A DNA stretch of 64,000 nt from an uncultured Porticoccus sp. Lineage in GTDB: Bacteria > Pseudomonadota > Gammaproteobacteria > Pseudomonadales > Porticoccaceae. The stretch covers positions 186,001 to 250,000 of the forward strand of contig NZ_CAJXST010000001.1 in the NCBI RefSeq assembly GCF_913061305.1, read 5' to 3'. Under the pieces are notes generated by a model that had not been told where the DNA came from, searched no databases, and saw only the letters and a program-made list of their open reading frames with translations. The position numbers were made by a program, and so were the translations under genes. Position 1 is the stretch's first letter. Each line of letters begins with the position of its first letter. Of the stretch, positions 1-9,768 are shown in pieces.

Positions 1-606
1 TGCGTAATTGCTCTGCTCGTCATCCTGTTTCTCCGCCACAACCGTTCCCTGTGCAATCTCGTCCAGGACTGCGAGCAGGGCATCGGGGCCGATCCCGGCC
101 AGTTTGTCATGGAGAGTGCCGGCATTATCGTCCGCTGTTATGGGGCAGTGGGCCTTGCGCAGCATATCGCCGGTATCCAGGCCTTCATCCATCTGCATGA
201 TGGTTACCCCGGTTTCGGTATCTCCGGCTTCGATGGCGCGCTGAATGGGGGCGGCGCCTCGCCAGCGGGGCAACAGCGAGGCGTGCACATTGATGCAGCC
301 ATGCCCGGGGGTGGCCAACACAGCCTTTGGCAATAGCAGGCCATAGGCCACAACCACCATGATGTCGGCACTATAGTTGGCCAGGATTTGTTGCTCCGCA
401 GCCGCTTTCAGGCTGAGTGGCTGATGAACAGGTATCTGGTGATCGGCAGCCAGCAACTTGACCGGGCTGGCAGTGAGTTTTTTGCCGCGCCCGGCCGGAC
501 GATCGGGCTGTGTGAATACGGCGGCCACTTGGTGGGATGGGCAATCCAGCAACGCCTGAAGGTGTGATGCTGCAAATTGCGGGGTGCCGGCAAATACGAT
601 GCGCAA
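1..606 (-). CDS. fmt: Methionyl-tRNA formyltransferase, C-terminus cut by window edge
   Basis: Formylates the amino group of initiator methionyl-tRNA in the cytoplasm, using 10-formyl-tetrahydrofolate. About 202 N-terminal residues are visible and the frame is open to the window edge. The family is usually near 310 residues, so the C-terminal tRNA-binding domain lies outside. The Rossmann-type start (RIVFAGTP) and the folate/catalytic segment [18 protein letters not shown] are intact. The start is a TTG at 604-606, because no ATG fits and the conserved RIVFAGTP begins right after it; an AGGA lies just upstream. It sits 30 bases downstream of def in the same direction, the common def-fmt operon, in which the deformylase undoes this modification. 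Confidence 0.95.
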   Translation of the reverse strand, partial: MRIVFAGTPQFAASHLQALLDCPSHQVAAVFTQPDRPAGRGKKLTASPVKLLAADHQIPVHQPLSLKAAAEQQILANYSADIMVVVAYGLLLPKAVLATPGHGCINVHASLLPRWRGAAPIQRAIEAGDTETGVTIMQMDEGLDTGDMLRKAHCPITADDNAGTLHDKLAGIGPDALLAVLDEIAQGTVVAEKQDDEQSNYA

Positions 607-636
607 AGAAGGATCCTCGGGGTTGACCAACCGGTG

Positions 637-1143
637 TCAGTCTTGTTGACGGTGGAGTTTTTCCAGTTTTTGCCGGATTCGCTGCCGCTTGATGGGTGAC
701 AGGTAATCCACGAAAAGCTTGCCGTCGAGGTGGTCAATTTCGTGCTGGATACAGACGGCCAGCAGACCTTCCGGCTCAAGCACGTAGGGCTGCCCTTCCC
801 GGTCCAGTGCGCTCAGACGAATATGTTCAGGGCGTTGAATGGTTTCATAAAAACCGGGCACTGACAGACAGCCTTCCTGATGGGGGCAGGTGGTATTGTC
901 CAGTACTTCTATCTGCGGGTTGATCATCACGATCGGCTGATCACCCTCGTCTGATAAATCCATGACCACAATCCGCTTGTCGACGTTGACCTGGGTGGCG
1001 GCAAGACCAATGCCGTTAGCCTGGTACATGGTCGCCAGCATATCGTCCACCAGCGACCTGGTGTTCTGATCGATTTCTGCTACGGGAGCAGCCCTGATAC
1101 GCAGTCGTGGGTCAGGAAATTCAAGGATGTTGAGTATTGACAT
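637..1143 (-). CDS. def: Peptide deformylase
   Basis: Removes the formyl group from the N-terminal methionine of nascent proteins. It is a metalloenzyme (iron or zinc) working at the ribosome exit. The 168-residue length is typical of type 1 deformylases. All three family motifs are visible: GIGLAATQ (about 44-51), EGCLSVP (90-96, with metal-binding Cys92) and HEIDH (134-138, two metal-binding histidines and the catalytic Glu). First gene of a def-fmt operon, divergent from the LysM gene with a 134-base gap that must hold both promoters. Confidence 0.98.
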   Translation of the reverse strand: MSILNILEFPDPRLRIRAAPVAEIDQNTRSLVDDMLATMYQANGIGLAATQVNVDKRIVVMDLSDEGDQPIVMINPQIEVLDNTTCPHQEGCLSVPGFYETIQRPEHIRLSALDREGQPYVLEPEGLLAVCIQHEIDHLDGKLFVDYLSPIKRQRIRQKLEKLHRQQD

Positions 1144-1277
1144 TTGTTTGTGACGAGTTTCTAGCTATCTGGCGTAAACCACTGCTAACATAAGGCCAAT
1201 GGAGTGGAATATCACTTAATATAGTCGGGTGAGAAGTATACACACAATCCGGATATAGCACACAGGACGGCCATAAG

Positions 1278-2297
1278 ATGAAAAAAACATTGTTGGGAAT
1301 AGTAGCTGCTTGCGCTATTGCAATTGCCGCCATTGCTGCAGAGGCACCCTTTAATGAGAATGTCCCTGAAAAATATACCGTGAAGAAAGGCGACACACTG
1401 TGGGATATCTCCGATCTGTATCTGCGGGATCCCTGGTTATGGCCTGAGATCTGGTACGCCAACCCCCAGATTGCCAACCCCCACCTGATTTACCCCGGTG
1501 ACATCATTTCCATGGTTTATATCGATGGCCGTCCCCGTTTGATGCTGGAGAAGCGTGACCGGCGGGTAAAACTGTCTCCCGAAGTGAAGGTTGTGCCTGA
1601 GTCGGAGGCCATTCCGGCACTGCCGCTGGATATCATCAACAGCTTTCTGACCCGCAACCGTATTGTCACCCAGGAAGAAATCGATGCGGCACCGTATGTG
1701 GTGGCCGGTCATGAGAAAAAACTGCTCTCTGGCTCGGGAGATACTTTCTACGCACGCGGTCAGTTTGACGAAACGCCGACCTATGGTCTCTACCGGGTTG
1801 GTGCGCCCTATGTGGATCCGGTGACCCAGGAAATATTGGGTATACGCGCGCAGGATGTGGGGTCTGCCAAGGTACAAAAAGTGGCCGATGATATAGCGAC
1901 CATGCTGGCGACCCGATCTCTCGAGGAAGTGCGTATTGGGGAGCGGTTGTTACCCCATGAAGAGCGACCACTCAATTCAATCTTCTACCCCAGCGCCCCC
2001 GAGTCTACGGTCGAGGGTGAGATTATGGCAGTTGAGGGTGGTCTCACCCAGATCGGGCATCTCGATGTGGTGTCGATTAACCGAGGCGAGCGCGAAGGGC
2101 TCGAAGCGGGAAATATTCTGGCCATTTTCAAACGTGGTGAGGAAGTAACTGACTACATCGCCAAGGAAAAAATAAATCTGCCCAACGAGCAGGCCGGTTT
2201 ATTGATGATATTCCGCGCGTTTGAAAAAATGAGCTATGGTCTGGTGATTAAAGCCGAGCGCCCTCTGGCGGTAAACGATATTGTCAAAAACCCCTAG
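1278..2297 (+). CDS. Secreted LysM-domain protein
   Basis: 339-residue exported protein with a hydrophobic signal peptide (about 1-21), followed directly by one LysM domain (about 32-80, starting YTVKKGDTLW). The LysM copy is the tryptophan-rich variant with LRDPWLWPEIW and NPHLIYPGD that is typical of the protein encoded beside def and dprA in gammaproteobacteria. LysM domains bind the glycan backbone of peptidoglycan, so a periplasmic wall-binding role is likely. The remaining 250 residues show no motif I can name. The precise function of this family is not known to me. A rho-independent terminator follows its stop codon. Confidence 0.85.
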   Translation: MKKTLLGIVAACAIAIAAIAAEAPFNENVPEKYTVKKGDTLWDISDLYLRDPWLWPEIWYANPQIANPHLIYPGDIISMVYIDGRPRLMLEKRDRRVKLSPEVKVVPESEAIPALPLDIINSFLTRNRIVTQEEIDAAPYVVAGHEKKLLSGSGDTFYARGQFDETPTYGLYRVGAPYVDPVTQEILGIRAQDVGSAKVQKVADDIATMLATRSLEEVRIGERLLPHEERPLNSIFYPSAPESTVEGEIMAVEGGLTQIGHLDVVSINRGEREGLEAGNILAIFKRGEEVTDYIAKEKINLPNEQAGLLMIFRAFEKMSYGLVIKAERPLAVNDIVKNP

Positions 2298-2311
2298 CCA
2301 CCGGGGCAACT

Positions 2312-2339
2312 AAAACGCCGGCCTGTGTCGGCGTTTTTT
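2312..2339 (+). terminator. Rho-independent terminator after the LysM gene
   Basis: Perfect inverted repeat AAAACGCCG / CGGCGTTTT (2312-2320 and 2329-2337) with an 8-base loop and a T-run. It sits 14 bases after the LysM stop and before dprA, so dprA probably has its own promoter or relies on read-through. Confidence 0.85.
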
Positions 2340-2382
2340 GTGGGCAAGGGACATCAAACGGGTACAGGGGAGTACCAACTCT

Positions 2383-3480
2383 ATGGACAGGGAGTCCAAA
2401 GCAGCACTTGTCATGGCTTTTCTCGACGGATGCTCACCTGCTGACAGTGTCAGGTTGTGCCGGACGTTGGGTTCATTTGTCGAAGCAGCTGTTCAGGCAG
2501 AAGACTATTTTTCCTCCGGGCGCGCCAGTCGGGCGGGAAAGTTTTTCCGAAAACACCCTAACAGTCGAGCGGAACGGGAAGATCGGGCAGAGCAAGTGCT
2601 GGATTGGTGCCGGCATAATCAGGTGACCTGCCTCAATTTGCTCGATCCGGATTACCCTCCACTTTTGCAGGAACTGAGTGTTCCTCCACCGCTGTTGTTT
2701 ATTCGCGGTGATGCGCAACTTCTCTCCATGCCACAAATCGCTATTGTTGGTAGTCGCAATGCCAGCCCCGGTGGGCTGGGCAATGCCCGGGCCTTTGCCA
2801 CCGCTTTGGCGGCCAGCGGTTTTGTGATCACCAGTGGTCTGGCGTTGGGCATTGATGGGGCGGCCCATGATGGTGCCCTGCAAACGGGCAAAACCATCGC
2901 TGTGCTGGGCACCGGTCTGGATGTGATCTACCCTCGCCGACACGGTGATTTGTATCGGCGGATAATTGATCAGGGTGGTGCGGTCGTCAGTGAGTTTTTG
3001 CCGGAAACACCACCCCTCGCGGGCAATTTTCCCCGGCGCAACCGGATAATCAGTGGTCTGAGTTTGGGCATTCTGGTGGTTGAAGCGGCATTGAAGAGCG
3101 GGTCGCTGATTACTGCGCGATATGGTCTGGAACAGGGGCGTGAAGTCTTTGCCATTCCCGGTTCGATCCATAGTGCTTTCAGTAAAGGTACCCATCAGCT
3201 GCTCAAACAGGGCGCGACTCTGGTGGAATCAGCAGCGGATATTGCAGAGCAACTGGGTGGTCTGCTGGCCTCTATAGCGCCGGAGGTTAAAACAGGCCAG
3301 CAACCGTTGACAGAAACAAGGCATGCCCTGCTGGAAGCCATGGGATTCGACCCGGTTGATATGGATGTGCTTGTGCAGCGTACGGCCATGTCTGTGAATA
3401 CGTTGACACAGGAGCTGCTGTTGCTGGAACTGGAGGGTGCTATTGCCTCCGGACAGGGAACCTACCAGCGGTTGCGGTAA
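2383..3480 (+). CDS. dprA: DNA-processing protein DprA
   Basis: Loads RecA on incoming single-stranded DNA during natural transformation. 365 residues from the ATG at 2383. The open frame extends back to a TTG at 2338, but that codon lies inside the terminator of the previous gene, while 2383 is preceded by GGGGAG. The Rossmann-like DprA core is clear: VGSRNAS near residues 122-128 and GLALGIDGAAH near 153-163. A C-terminal winged-helix segment covers the last 60 residues. DprA is conserved even in species not known to be competent, but the window also begins pilT, which belongs to the pilus machinery used for uptake. Confidence 0.96.
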   Translation: MDRESKAALVMAFLDGCSPADSVRLCRTLGSFVEAAVQAEDYFSSGRASRAGKFFRKHPNSRAEREDRAEQVLDWCRHNQVTCLNLLDPDYPPLLQELSVPPPLLFIRGDAQLLSMPQIAIVGSRNASPGGLGNARAFATALAASGFVITSGLALGIDGAAHDGALQTGKTIAVLGTGLDVIYPRRHGDLYRRIIDQGGAVVSEFLPETPPLAGNFPRRNRIISGLSLGILVVEAALKSGSLITARYGLEQGREVFAIPGSIHSAFSKGTHQLLKQGATLVESAADIAEQLGGLLASIAPEVKTGQQPLTETRHALLEAMGFDPVDMDVLVQRTAMSVNTLTQELLLLELEGAIASGQGTYQRLR

Positions 3481-3604
3481 CAGACGGTCTTTCTCATGGG
3501 GTTCATGCAGTTATGAGCAACAAACCCTCCCGTTAACAGGCGCATTTTATTGCGAAATTCCCCGGCTTCCGGTAGCCTGCCGCGTTTTACAGGGGGATTA
3601 AAAA

Positions 3605-4111
3605 ATGAACAAACCCTTTATTGCCATCCTGATGGGTTCGGACTCGGATCTGCCAGTCATGGAAGCCAGCTTTGAAGTGCTCAAAAAGTTCGAGGTGCCC
3701 TTCGAAGTTAAAGTAATGTCGGCGCATCGGACGCCGGAGGCAACGCACCGTTATGTGAAGGATGCCGACCAGCGGGGTTGTGCGGCCTTTATTTGTGCCG
3801 CAGGAATGGCGGCGCATCTGGCGGGTGCCGTTGCAGCCAATACCCTTAAGCCCGTGATTGGTGTGCCTATCAATTCATCACTGGATGGCCTCGATGCGCT
3901 GCTCTCGACGGTGCAAATGCCCGGCGGAATCCCGGTTGCTACCGTGGCAATCGGCAAGGCAGGGGCAAAGAATGCGGCCTATCTGGCAGCCCAGATAATG
4001 GGTGTCAGTGATGGTGTGTTGCACCAGAAGCTGCTGGATGAGCGAGCAGATAATGCCCGTGCCATTCTGGAAAAAGATGCGGCATTGCAAGAGAAGCTGA
4101 AAAGCCTCTGA
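3605..4111 (+). CDS. purE: N5-carboxyaminoimidazole ribonucleotide mutase
   Basis: Class I PurE converts N5-CAIR to CAIR in purine synthesis; bicarbonate is first loaded by the partner PurK. The 168 residues match the family. The phosphate-binding GSDSD (11-15), SAHRTP (39-44) and GMAAHLAG motifs are intact. In most gammaproteobacteria purK follows purE directly; here the next gene, 11 bases downstream, is tsaC, so purK must lie elsewhere. The unusually short gap suggests co-transcription with tsaC. Confidence 0.97.
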   Translation: MNKPFIAILMGSDSDLPVMEASFEVLKKFEVPFEVKVMSAHRTPEATHRYVKDADQRGCAAFICAAGMAAHLAGAVAANTLKPVIGVPINSSLDGLDALLSTVQMPGGIPVATVAIGKAGAKNAAYLAAQIMGVSDGVLHQKLLDERADNARAILEKDAALQEKLKSL

Positions 4112-4122
4112 GCCGGTTCCCC

Positions 4123-4680
4123 GTGGGCAATTTTCGTGTAGTCCGGGCCGTGAACTACCTGCGTGGTGGTGGGCTGCTGGCTTATCCCACAGAAGCAGTA
4201 TGGGGCCTCGGTTGCGACCCGTTTTCAGAGGCAGCCGTCATGCAGCTGTTGACGCTCAAAAAACGCCGTCGGGACATGGGACTCATCATGATCGCCGCCT
4301 CAATGGCACAGCTGGAACTTTTTTTGGCGGGCATACCGGCGTCTGATCGCCAGCGACTCGCGGCCAGTTGGCCGGGACCCCAAACCTGGCTGGTACCCAA
4401 TAACGGTTGTGCGCCAAGCTGGGTTACCGGTGGCAGGGAAACCCTGGCTCTACGTGTGACGAACCACCCTGTGGCTGCGGCACTTTGTCGTGCTTACGGG
4501 GGCCCCCTGATTTCCACGTCGGCCAACCCGCATGGCTTTAGGCCCGCCATGTCTTTGTTAAAGCTGAATCTTTATTTCCATGGCCAGCTTGATTATGTGC
4601 TGCCCGGTTCATTGGGTGGCCTGACATCTCCGACACCGATCAAAAATCTGAAAACCGGAGAGGTGATTCGGGGCAGCTGA
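4123..4680 (+). CDS. tsaC: L-threonylcarbamoyladenylate synthase TsaC
   Basis: Makes threonylcarbamoyl-AMP from threonine, bicarbonate and ATP, the first step of the t6A37 modification of ANN-decoding tRNAs. 185 residues, the TsaC rather than the longer Sua5 form. The YPTEAVWGLGCDP opening, the KKRRRDMG substrate-binding segment and the ISTSANPHG motif are all present. The start is a GTG 11 bases after purE; no good ribosome site is seen, which fits translational coupling to purE. The dprA-tsaC-hemF-aroE order is the conserved one, with purE inserted. Confidence 0.94.
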   Translation: MGNFRVVRAVNYLRGGGLLAYPTEAVWGLGCDPFSEAAVMQLLTLKKRRRDMGLIMIAASMAQLELFLAGIPASDRQRLAASWPGPQTWLVPNNGCAPSWVTGGRETLALRVTNHPVAAALCRAYGGPLISTSANPHGFRPAMSLLKLNLYFHGQLDYVLPGSLGGLTSPTPIKNLKTGEVIRGS

Positions 4681-4755
4681 TGCGTCCGGTCTTTACATGG
4701 CTGGCAAGTTGTCAATGACGGGTTGGCCTATCACACTGTGTACTATGTGACCTAA

Positions 4756-5679
<924 letters not shown>

Positions 5680-5702
5680 GTTGTACAAAATGGAAGACCA
5701 GC

Positions 5703-6551
5703 ATGATTGATCGTTACGCCGTTTTTGGCAATCCTGTGGAGCACAGTAAGTCGCCGCAAATTCACCGGGCCTTTGCCGCCCAGACGGGTGAGGGGATTGA
5801 ATACGACAAACAATCTGTGGCACCAGATGGTTTTTATCGCGCTGCGGACAATTTTTTTGCAGAGGGTGGCAAGGGTCTTAACATCACAGTGCCTTTCAAG
5901 CAGGAGGCCTATGGTTATGCTGCGAGGCTGACGACCCGCGCCCGCCATGCGGGTGCAGTTAACACCCTGGCCCTGCAGAATGATGGCACGGTATTGGGGG
6001 ACAACACCGATGGCATCGGCATGGTCAGAGACCTGCTTGAAAACCTCAACTGGCAGATCAAAGGCAGGAAAGTGCTGGTTCTCGGTGCCGGCGGTGCAGT
6101 GCGTGGCGTCCTTGAGCCCCTGCTGGAGCAATTGCCTCAGCATGTGGTGATTACCAACCGCACACTCGCCAAGGCGCTGCAACTGGCTAAGGGTTTTGCG
6201 GAAATGGGTTACTTGCTCGGTTGTGACTATGAGATGCTCGAGGGTCAGCAGTTTGACCTGATCATCAATGGCACCAGTGCCAGCCTTGCAGCACAGCTAC
6301 CGCCCCTCCCCGATGGTCTACTGGCAGACCAGGCCTGTTGCTACGACATGATGTACGCGGCACAGCCAACGGTATTTATGAGCTGGGCCAAACAGCAGGG
6401 TGCCGCCGGTGTTGCCGATGGACTTGGCATGCTGGTCGAACAGGCGGCGGAATCCTTTCGGCTCTGGCGTGGTATCAGTCCAAACACCGCGCCGGTTATT
6501 GCTGAAATTCGCCAGATGCTGGTAGACCAGGCTTGTTCGGACACCCCATAA
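5703..6551 (+). CDS. aroE: Shikimate dehydrogenase
   Basis: NADPH-dependent reduction of 3-dehydroshikimate to shikimate in aromatic amino acid synthesis. 282 residues from the ATG at 5703. The open frame runs further upstream into hemF, but the conserved start DRYAVFGNPVEHSKSP fixes the ATG. Shikimate-binding SKSP (15-18), catalytic Lys66 in NITVPFK and Asp103 in DNTDGIG are intact, as is the nucleotide-binding GAGGAVRG. It ends 15 bases before the oppositely directed gamma-carbonic-anhydrase gene. Confidence 0.97.
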   Translation: MIDRYAVFGNPVEHSKSPQIHRAFAAQTGEGIEYDKQSVAPDGFYRAADNFFAEGGKGLNITVPFKQEAYGYAARLTTRARHAGAVNTLALQNDGTVLGDNTDGIGMVRDLLENLNWQIKGRKVLVLGAGGAVRGVLEPLLEQLPQHVVITNRTLAKALQLAKGFAEMGYLLGCDYEMLEGQQFDLIINGTSASLAAQLPPLPDGLLADQACCYDMMYAAQPTVFMSWAKQQGAAGVADGLGMLVEQAAESFRLWRGISPNTAPVIAEIRQMLVDQACSDTP

Positions 6552-6566
6552 AACATTTTTACAGCC

Positions 6567-7133
6567 CTATTCTGCACCATTGCGCCCGTTATCAGCCTGC
6601 TCGGCGAGATACTGATCTTTGAGTTTGACGTAGTTGCCGGGGGAGTAGGAAAAGAACGCCCGCTCTTCGGTAGAGACCGGCCTCAGTAACCGGCAGGGAT
6701 TGCCGACATAGAGGTTGCCGCTTTCCAGATGCTTGCCGGGCGGCACTACTGTGCCGGCGCCGATAATCACCTCATCCTCTACTACGGCACCATCATTGAT
6801 AATGGCGCCATTGCCCACCAGAATGTAGCTGCCGAGAGTACAGCCGTGAAGAATGGCGCCGTGGCCGACAATCACGTTTTCGCCGATAGTCAGTGGCCAG
6901 CCGCCGGGGTTGAAATCACTTGCATGGGTAATGTGCAATACGGCGGTATCCTGAATATTTGAGCGATTGCCTACGGTAATACGGTGCATGTCGCCGCGAA
7001 TTACGGCCCCGGGCCACACTGAGACATCATCGCCGAGGGTGACATTGCCGATTACGGTCGCCGCCGGATCAATGTAAACTCGTTCACCGAGGGTGGGTAA
7101 AACACCTTTATAGGGTCGGATATTCTCTGTCAT
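6567..7133 (-). CDS. yrdA: Gamma-carbonic anhydrase family protein (YrdA-like)
   Basis: Left-handed beta-helix hexapeptide-repeat protein of about 188 residues. The three histidines expected to bind metal between subunits of a trimer are visible in VLHITHASDF and GHGAILHG. Many members of this family bind metal without proven carbonic anhydrase activity, so the reaction is uncertain. The frame opens 17 codons earlier; I place the start at the second of two adjacent ATG codons (7131-7133), with AGGCGAG just upstream. It is divergent from the zinc-ribbon gene at 7271. Confidence 0.88.
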   Translation of the reverse strand: MTENIRPYKGVLPTLGERVYIDPAATVIGNVTLGDDVSVWPGAVIRGDMHRITVGNRSNIQDTAVLHITHASDFNPGGWPLTIGENVIVGHGAILHGCTLGSYILVGNGAIINDGAVVEDEVIIGAGTVVPPGKHLESGNLYVGNPCRLLRPVSTEERAFFSYSPGNYVKLKDQYLAEQADNGRNGAE

Positions 7134-7270
7134 CATCTCGCCTGCGCTGACTAATTGATCTAGAGCGATATAATACGTTGCCAAATGGCTGGCTTATAGC
7201 CGTTGTAGCGATCTGGCATAACAATTGGTTGAATTTTTTCACTTATCCCCGACCTGAAGGCCTTTCATCG

Positions 7271-7510
7271 ATGTTTAAAGCTGACAAGCGTTTTATTGCA
7301 GGTGCCGTCTGCCCGCGCTGTAACCAGATGGATAAACTGGTCATTTTCAATGAGGATGGCAAGGATTTCAGGGCCTGTGTTAGCTGTGATTTTCGGGAGC
7401 AGATGTTTATGCAGGGCGCCCCCCGCGAACTGGAGACCCGGGTCAATCTCTCTCCCGAGGAAAGGCGGGTTGACGTTCAGACGGTGAAGCTCGTCGATCC
7501 CAAAAAATGA
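7271..7510 (+). CDS. yheV: YheV-type zinc-ribbon protein
   Basis: 79-residue protein with two CxxC pairs (CPRC near residue 16 and CVSC near 38), the arrangement of the YheV family of putative metal-binding proteins. Function unknown. The open frame starts at 7178, but the ATG at 7271 begins the conserved segment FKADKRFIAGAVCPRC. As I recall, this gene usually stands beside the oligopeptidase gene prlC in relatives; there is no prlC here. It converges on the unknown gene at 7526 with a 15-base gap. Confidence 0.82.
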   Translation: MFKADKRFIAGAVCPRCNQMDKLVIFNEDGKDFRACVSCDFREQMFMQGAPRELETRVNLSPEERRVDVQTVKLVDPKK

Positions 7511-7525
7511 CGAACCCTGCCAGCA

Positions 7526-8185
7526 TCAATGGATCAATAACTGCCCCGATCCGTTGAACAACAGATTGACCGACAGATTGTCGATCAGACAGGGCCACCG
7601 CTGTAGATCACTTGCCCACCGGTTGCTGCGGTCCTCCCTGCATGCCTCGGGAACAAACACCAGATCCTTTTGTTGCAGCTCATCCACGGTCAGGTGAACA
7701 GCGCTGTCGAGTTGATTGGCGAAGGGTTCGCCAATCAGGTGATGAATGATCAGGTTTGAACGAGTGATATCCATCGGCACCAATGGCGTGTTGTAGCCCG
7801 AGATAAACCGGTCATTGACCTCTTCGATCAATCGATGGGCGAGATAGGATTCACCCATAAGAGAGTTGAGTCCCTCGTGGCCGGCCACCAGCGCCGGCGG
7901 TCTGATGAAAAACTCCCTGGCAGTGGAAATCACCGGCTCTATGTAGTCGATCAGTCCGCATTCATCTGCGATGCAATCTACCGCATCAATAAATTCTGGA
8001 ACCTGATCTATGTAGTGAATAATAAAATTGAGCAGTGCTGGAATGATATTTTCGGACGGCAACTGAATGGACTTGTGGAGTGCGCTGACGCGGGTTCTGA
8101 GCAACGTGGCGAGCTGACCGGTTGCCCTTTCATGTGTTTTGGCAGCGGCAATAGCCTGGCGAATAATTACAGTGTCCATAGTCAA
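7526..8185 (-). CDS. Conserved-looking protein of unknown function
   Basis: 219 residues, probably mostly helical, with no signal peptide or membrane segment and no motif I recognise. Composition and codon use look like those of neighbouring genes, and no longer frame competes on the other strand, so it is likely a real gene. A second ATG lies two codons in. It has three cysteines between residues 60 and 200 and several scattered histidines but no obvious metal site. Downstream of the MATE gene on the same strand (65-base gap), so possibly co-transcribed. Confidence 0.7.
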   Translation of the reverse strand: MTMDTVIIRQAIAAAKTHERATGQLATLLRTRVSALHKSIQLPSENIIPALLNFIIHYIDQVPEFIDAVDCIADECGLIDYIEPVISTAREFFIRPPALVAGHEGLNSLMGESYLAHRLIEEVNDRFISGYNTPLVPMDITRSNLIIHHLIGEPFANQLDSAVHLTVDELQQKDLVFVPEACREDRSNRWASDLQRWPCLIDNLSVNLLFNGSGQLLIH

Positions 8186-8250
8186 AAGTTAGTTGAGCTG
8201 GATAAAAAGGCAAAGAACATCTCGCTATAAGCCCCGCGACTTTTTGTCCA

Positions 8251-9579
8251 TCAGCATTTGTAAGCGATCCACTGGTCGCGTTTGCTGAACAGGGCGAATA
8301 GCCATGCCATCTGAACACTGCGTGCCGCTAAAAAGCCGAGATACGCTAACCATAGCCCATGATTGCCGAGCGAGGCTGAGAAGTGCCACAGTGGCAAAAA
8401 AACCAGGAAAGACGCCACCAGCATGCTGTCCTGCATCGCGCGGGTTTTGCCGCTGCCGATGAAAATACCGTCCGCCATAAAGCAAACAAGGCCGACCAGT
8501 GGCATGGCTGTCAGCCAGGGCCAATAGATTTTCACAGCAGGTAAAACCTCTGGCAGATCGGTAATAGCACGAATAATGGTATCCGGGAAAAACGCATAAA
8601 TGAGGGTGGCGATCAAGGCGATGACCAACCCCCAGGCAGTGGTAATCAGACAAATGCGGTAAAAGCCTTTAAGGTCTTTCTTGCCGATGGCATGCCCGGC
8701 AAGGGACTCGGCGGCGTGCGCAAAGCCATCCTGTGTAAACGCCACCAGTAGTATTAGTTGCATCAGGATGGCATTGGCCGAGAGAATAACATCGCCCTGC
8801 CGTGCACCCTGGGCGGTGAAAAAAGTCATGATAAATACGAGGCAGGCCGTGCGGACAAACAGGTGGCGGTTGGCCCTGAACAGCTCGCGGTATCTAGACC
8901 ATTTGGTCAGTTGTATTGATCTGATCGGTGTTTTGAGCTGGCGTATGGTCACTGTCACCAGCAGCAGAGCGAGCCCCAAACCGAGATATTCCGCCGTTAA
9001 AGAGGCCCATGCCGCCCCGGCACTGTTCAGCCTCATTCCGACTATGAACAGGAAATCAAAAGCAACATTGGTGAGATTGACGAATAGCATGAGGAGCAGC
9101 GTGGTACCGGCTCGCTGCAGCCCGAGCAGCCAGCCCATCGCACAGAAAGTGGCGAGGGTGGCGGGAGCAGCCAGAATGCGAATCTGACAGTACTCCATGG
9201 CCAGTGGTCTGGCTTCAGTGGAGGGTTTGATCAGGTCGAGAATCAGGCTGAGGATGGGTTGCCGCAACAGGATCAACAGGATCCCGAAAGTGAATGCAAT
9301 CACCAGTGACTGAGCCAGCACTTCAACACAGCGGGATGCATCTCCGGCACCCCAGGCCCTGGCAGTTAGGCCGATAGTGCCCATCCGCAAAAATCCAAAC
9401 AACCAGAACAACATGGTGAGTACGCTACTGCCACCAGCCACGGCAGCGAGAAAACGGGCATTTGCCAGATGACCGAGAATCGCGGTATCGACGAGGCCGA
9501 GGATCGGGATACTGATGCTCGCCAGAGTCATAGGCAGAGCGATCACTAAAACTTTTTGTTGGATAGGCGGTGATTTCAT
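8251..9579 (-). CDS. MATE family efflux protein (DinF-like)
   Basis: 442-residue inner-membrane protein with about 12 hydrophobic segments in two six-helix halves, the MATE layout. The N-terminal helix with SIPILGLVDTAILGHL is characteristic of the DinF subgroup. These are cation- or proton-coupled exporters of drugs or metabolites; the substrate cannot be read from sequence. In E. coli dinF follows lexA and is SOS-controlled; there is no lexA here and no LexA box in the upstream gap. It is divergent from the cytochrome oxidase operon. Confidence 0.9.
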   Translation of the reverse strand: MKSPPIQQKVLVIALPMTLASISIPILGLVDTAILGHLANARFLAAVAGGSSVLTMLFWLFGFLRMGTIGLTARAWGAGDASRCVEVLAQSLVIAFTFGILLILLRQPILSLILDLIKPSTEARPLAMEYCQIRILAAPATLATFCAMGWLLGLQRAGTTLLLMLFVNLTNVAFDFLFIVGMRLNSAGAAWASLTAEYLGLGLALLLVTVTIRQLKTPIRSIQLTKWSRYRELFRANRHLFVRTACLVFIMTFFTAQGARQGDVILSANAILMQLILLVAFTQDGFAHAAESLAGHAIGKKDLKGFYRICLITTAWGLVIALIATLIYAFFPDTIIRAITDLPEVLPAVKIYWPWLTAMPLVGLVCFMADGIFIGSGKTRAMQDSMLVASFLVFLPLWHFSASLGNHGLWLAYLGFLAARSVQMAWLFALFSKRDQWIAYKC

Positions 9580-9667
9580 TTTGTCCCTGGGTGGTTAAAG
9601 AGGCCATTCTGGCAGAAAAAGCATTCACTCTTTGGGCGGAATAGTCTGGAGCGGTGCGGAAAAAATC

Positions 9668-9676
9668 TGGTATACT
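9668..9676 (+). promoter_or_regulatory. Candidate extended -10 promoter of the cox operon
   Basis: TGGTATACT gives an extended -10 (TGn plus TATACT). No recognisable -35 is present 16-18 bases upstream, as is usual for extended -10 promoters. It lies 93 bases upstream of the coxB start. Confidence 0.45.
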
Positions 9677-9768
9677 CGCCCGGTTTTTCGTGTCCAGAGC
9701 GGCTGCTTGGCCCTCGCAGGATGGAATTCATAACTAGAAACAATAACTTATTGACTGGAGATAGGGCG

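Noticed and set aside
2338-2382. Upstream TTG start for dprA
   Set aside because: The codon falls in the T-run of the preceding terminator and no ribosome site precedes it; ATG 2383 fits better.
2473-3195. 240-residue minus-strand frame opposite dprA
   Set aside because: Antisense to a gene with clear DprA motifs; no support of its own.
4720-4755. TCACA...TGTGA inverted repeat upstream of hemF as a CRP or FNR site
   Set aside because: The half-sites are in the reverse order to a CRP site and the spacing is wrong; no TTGAT-N4-ATCAA for FNR.
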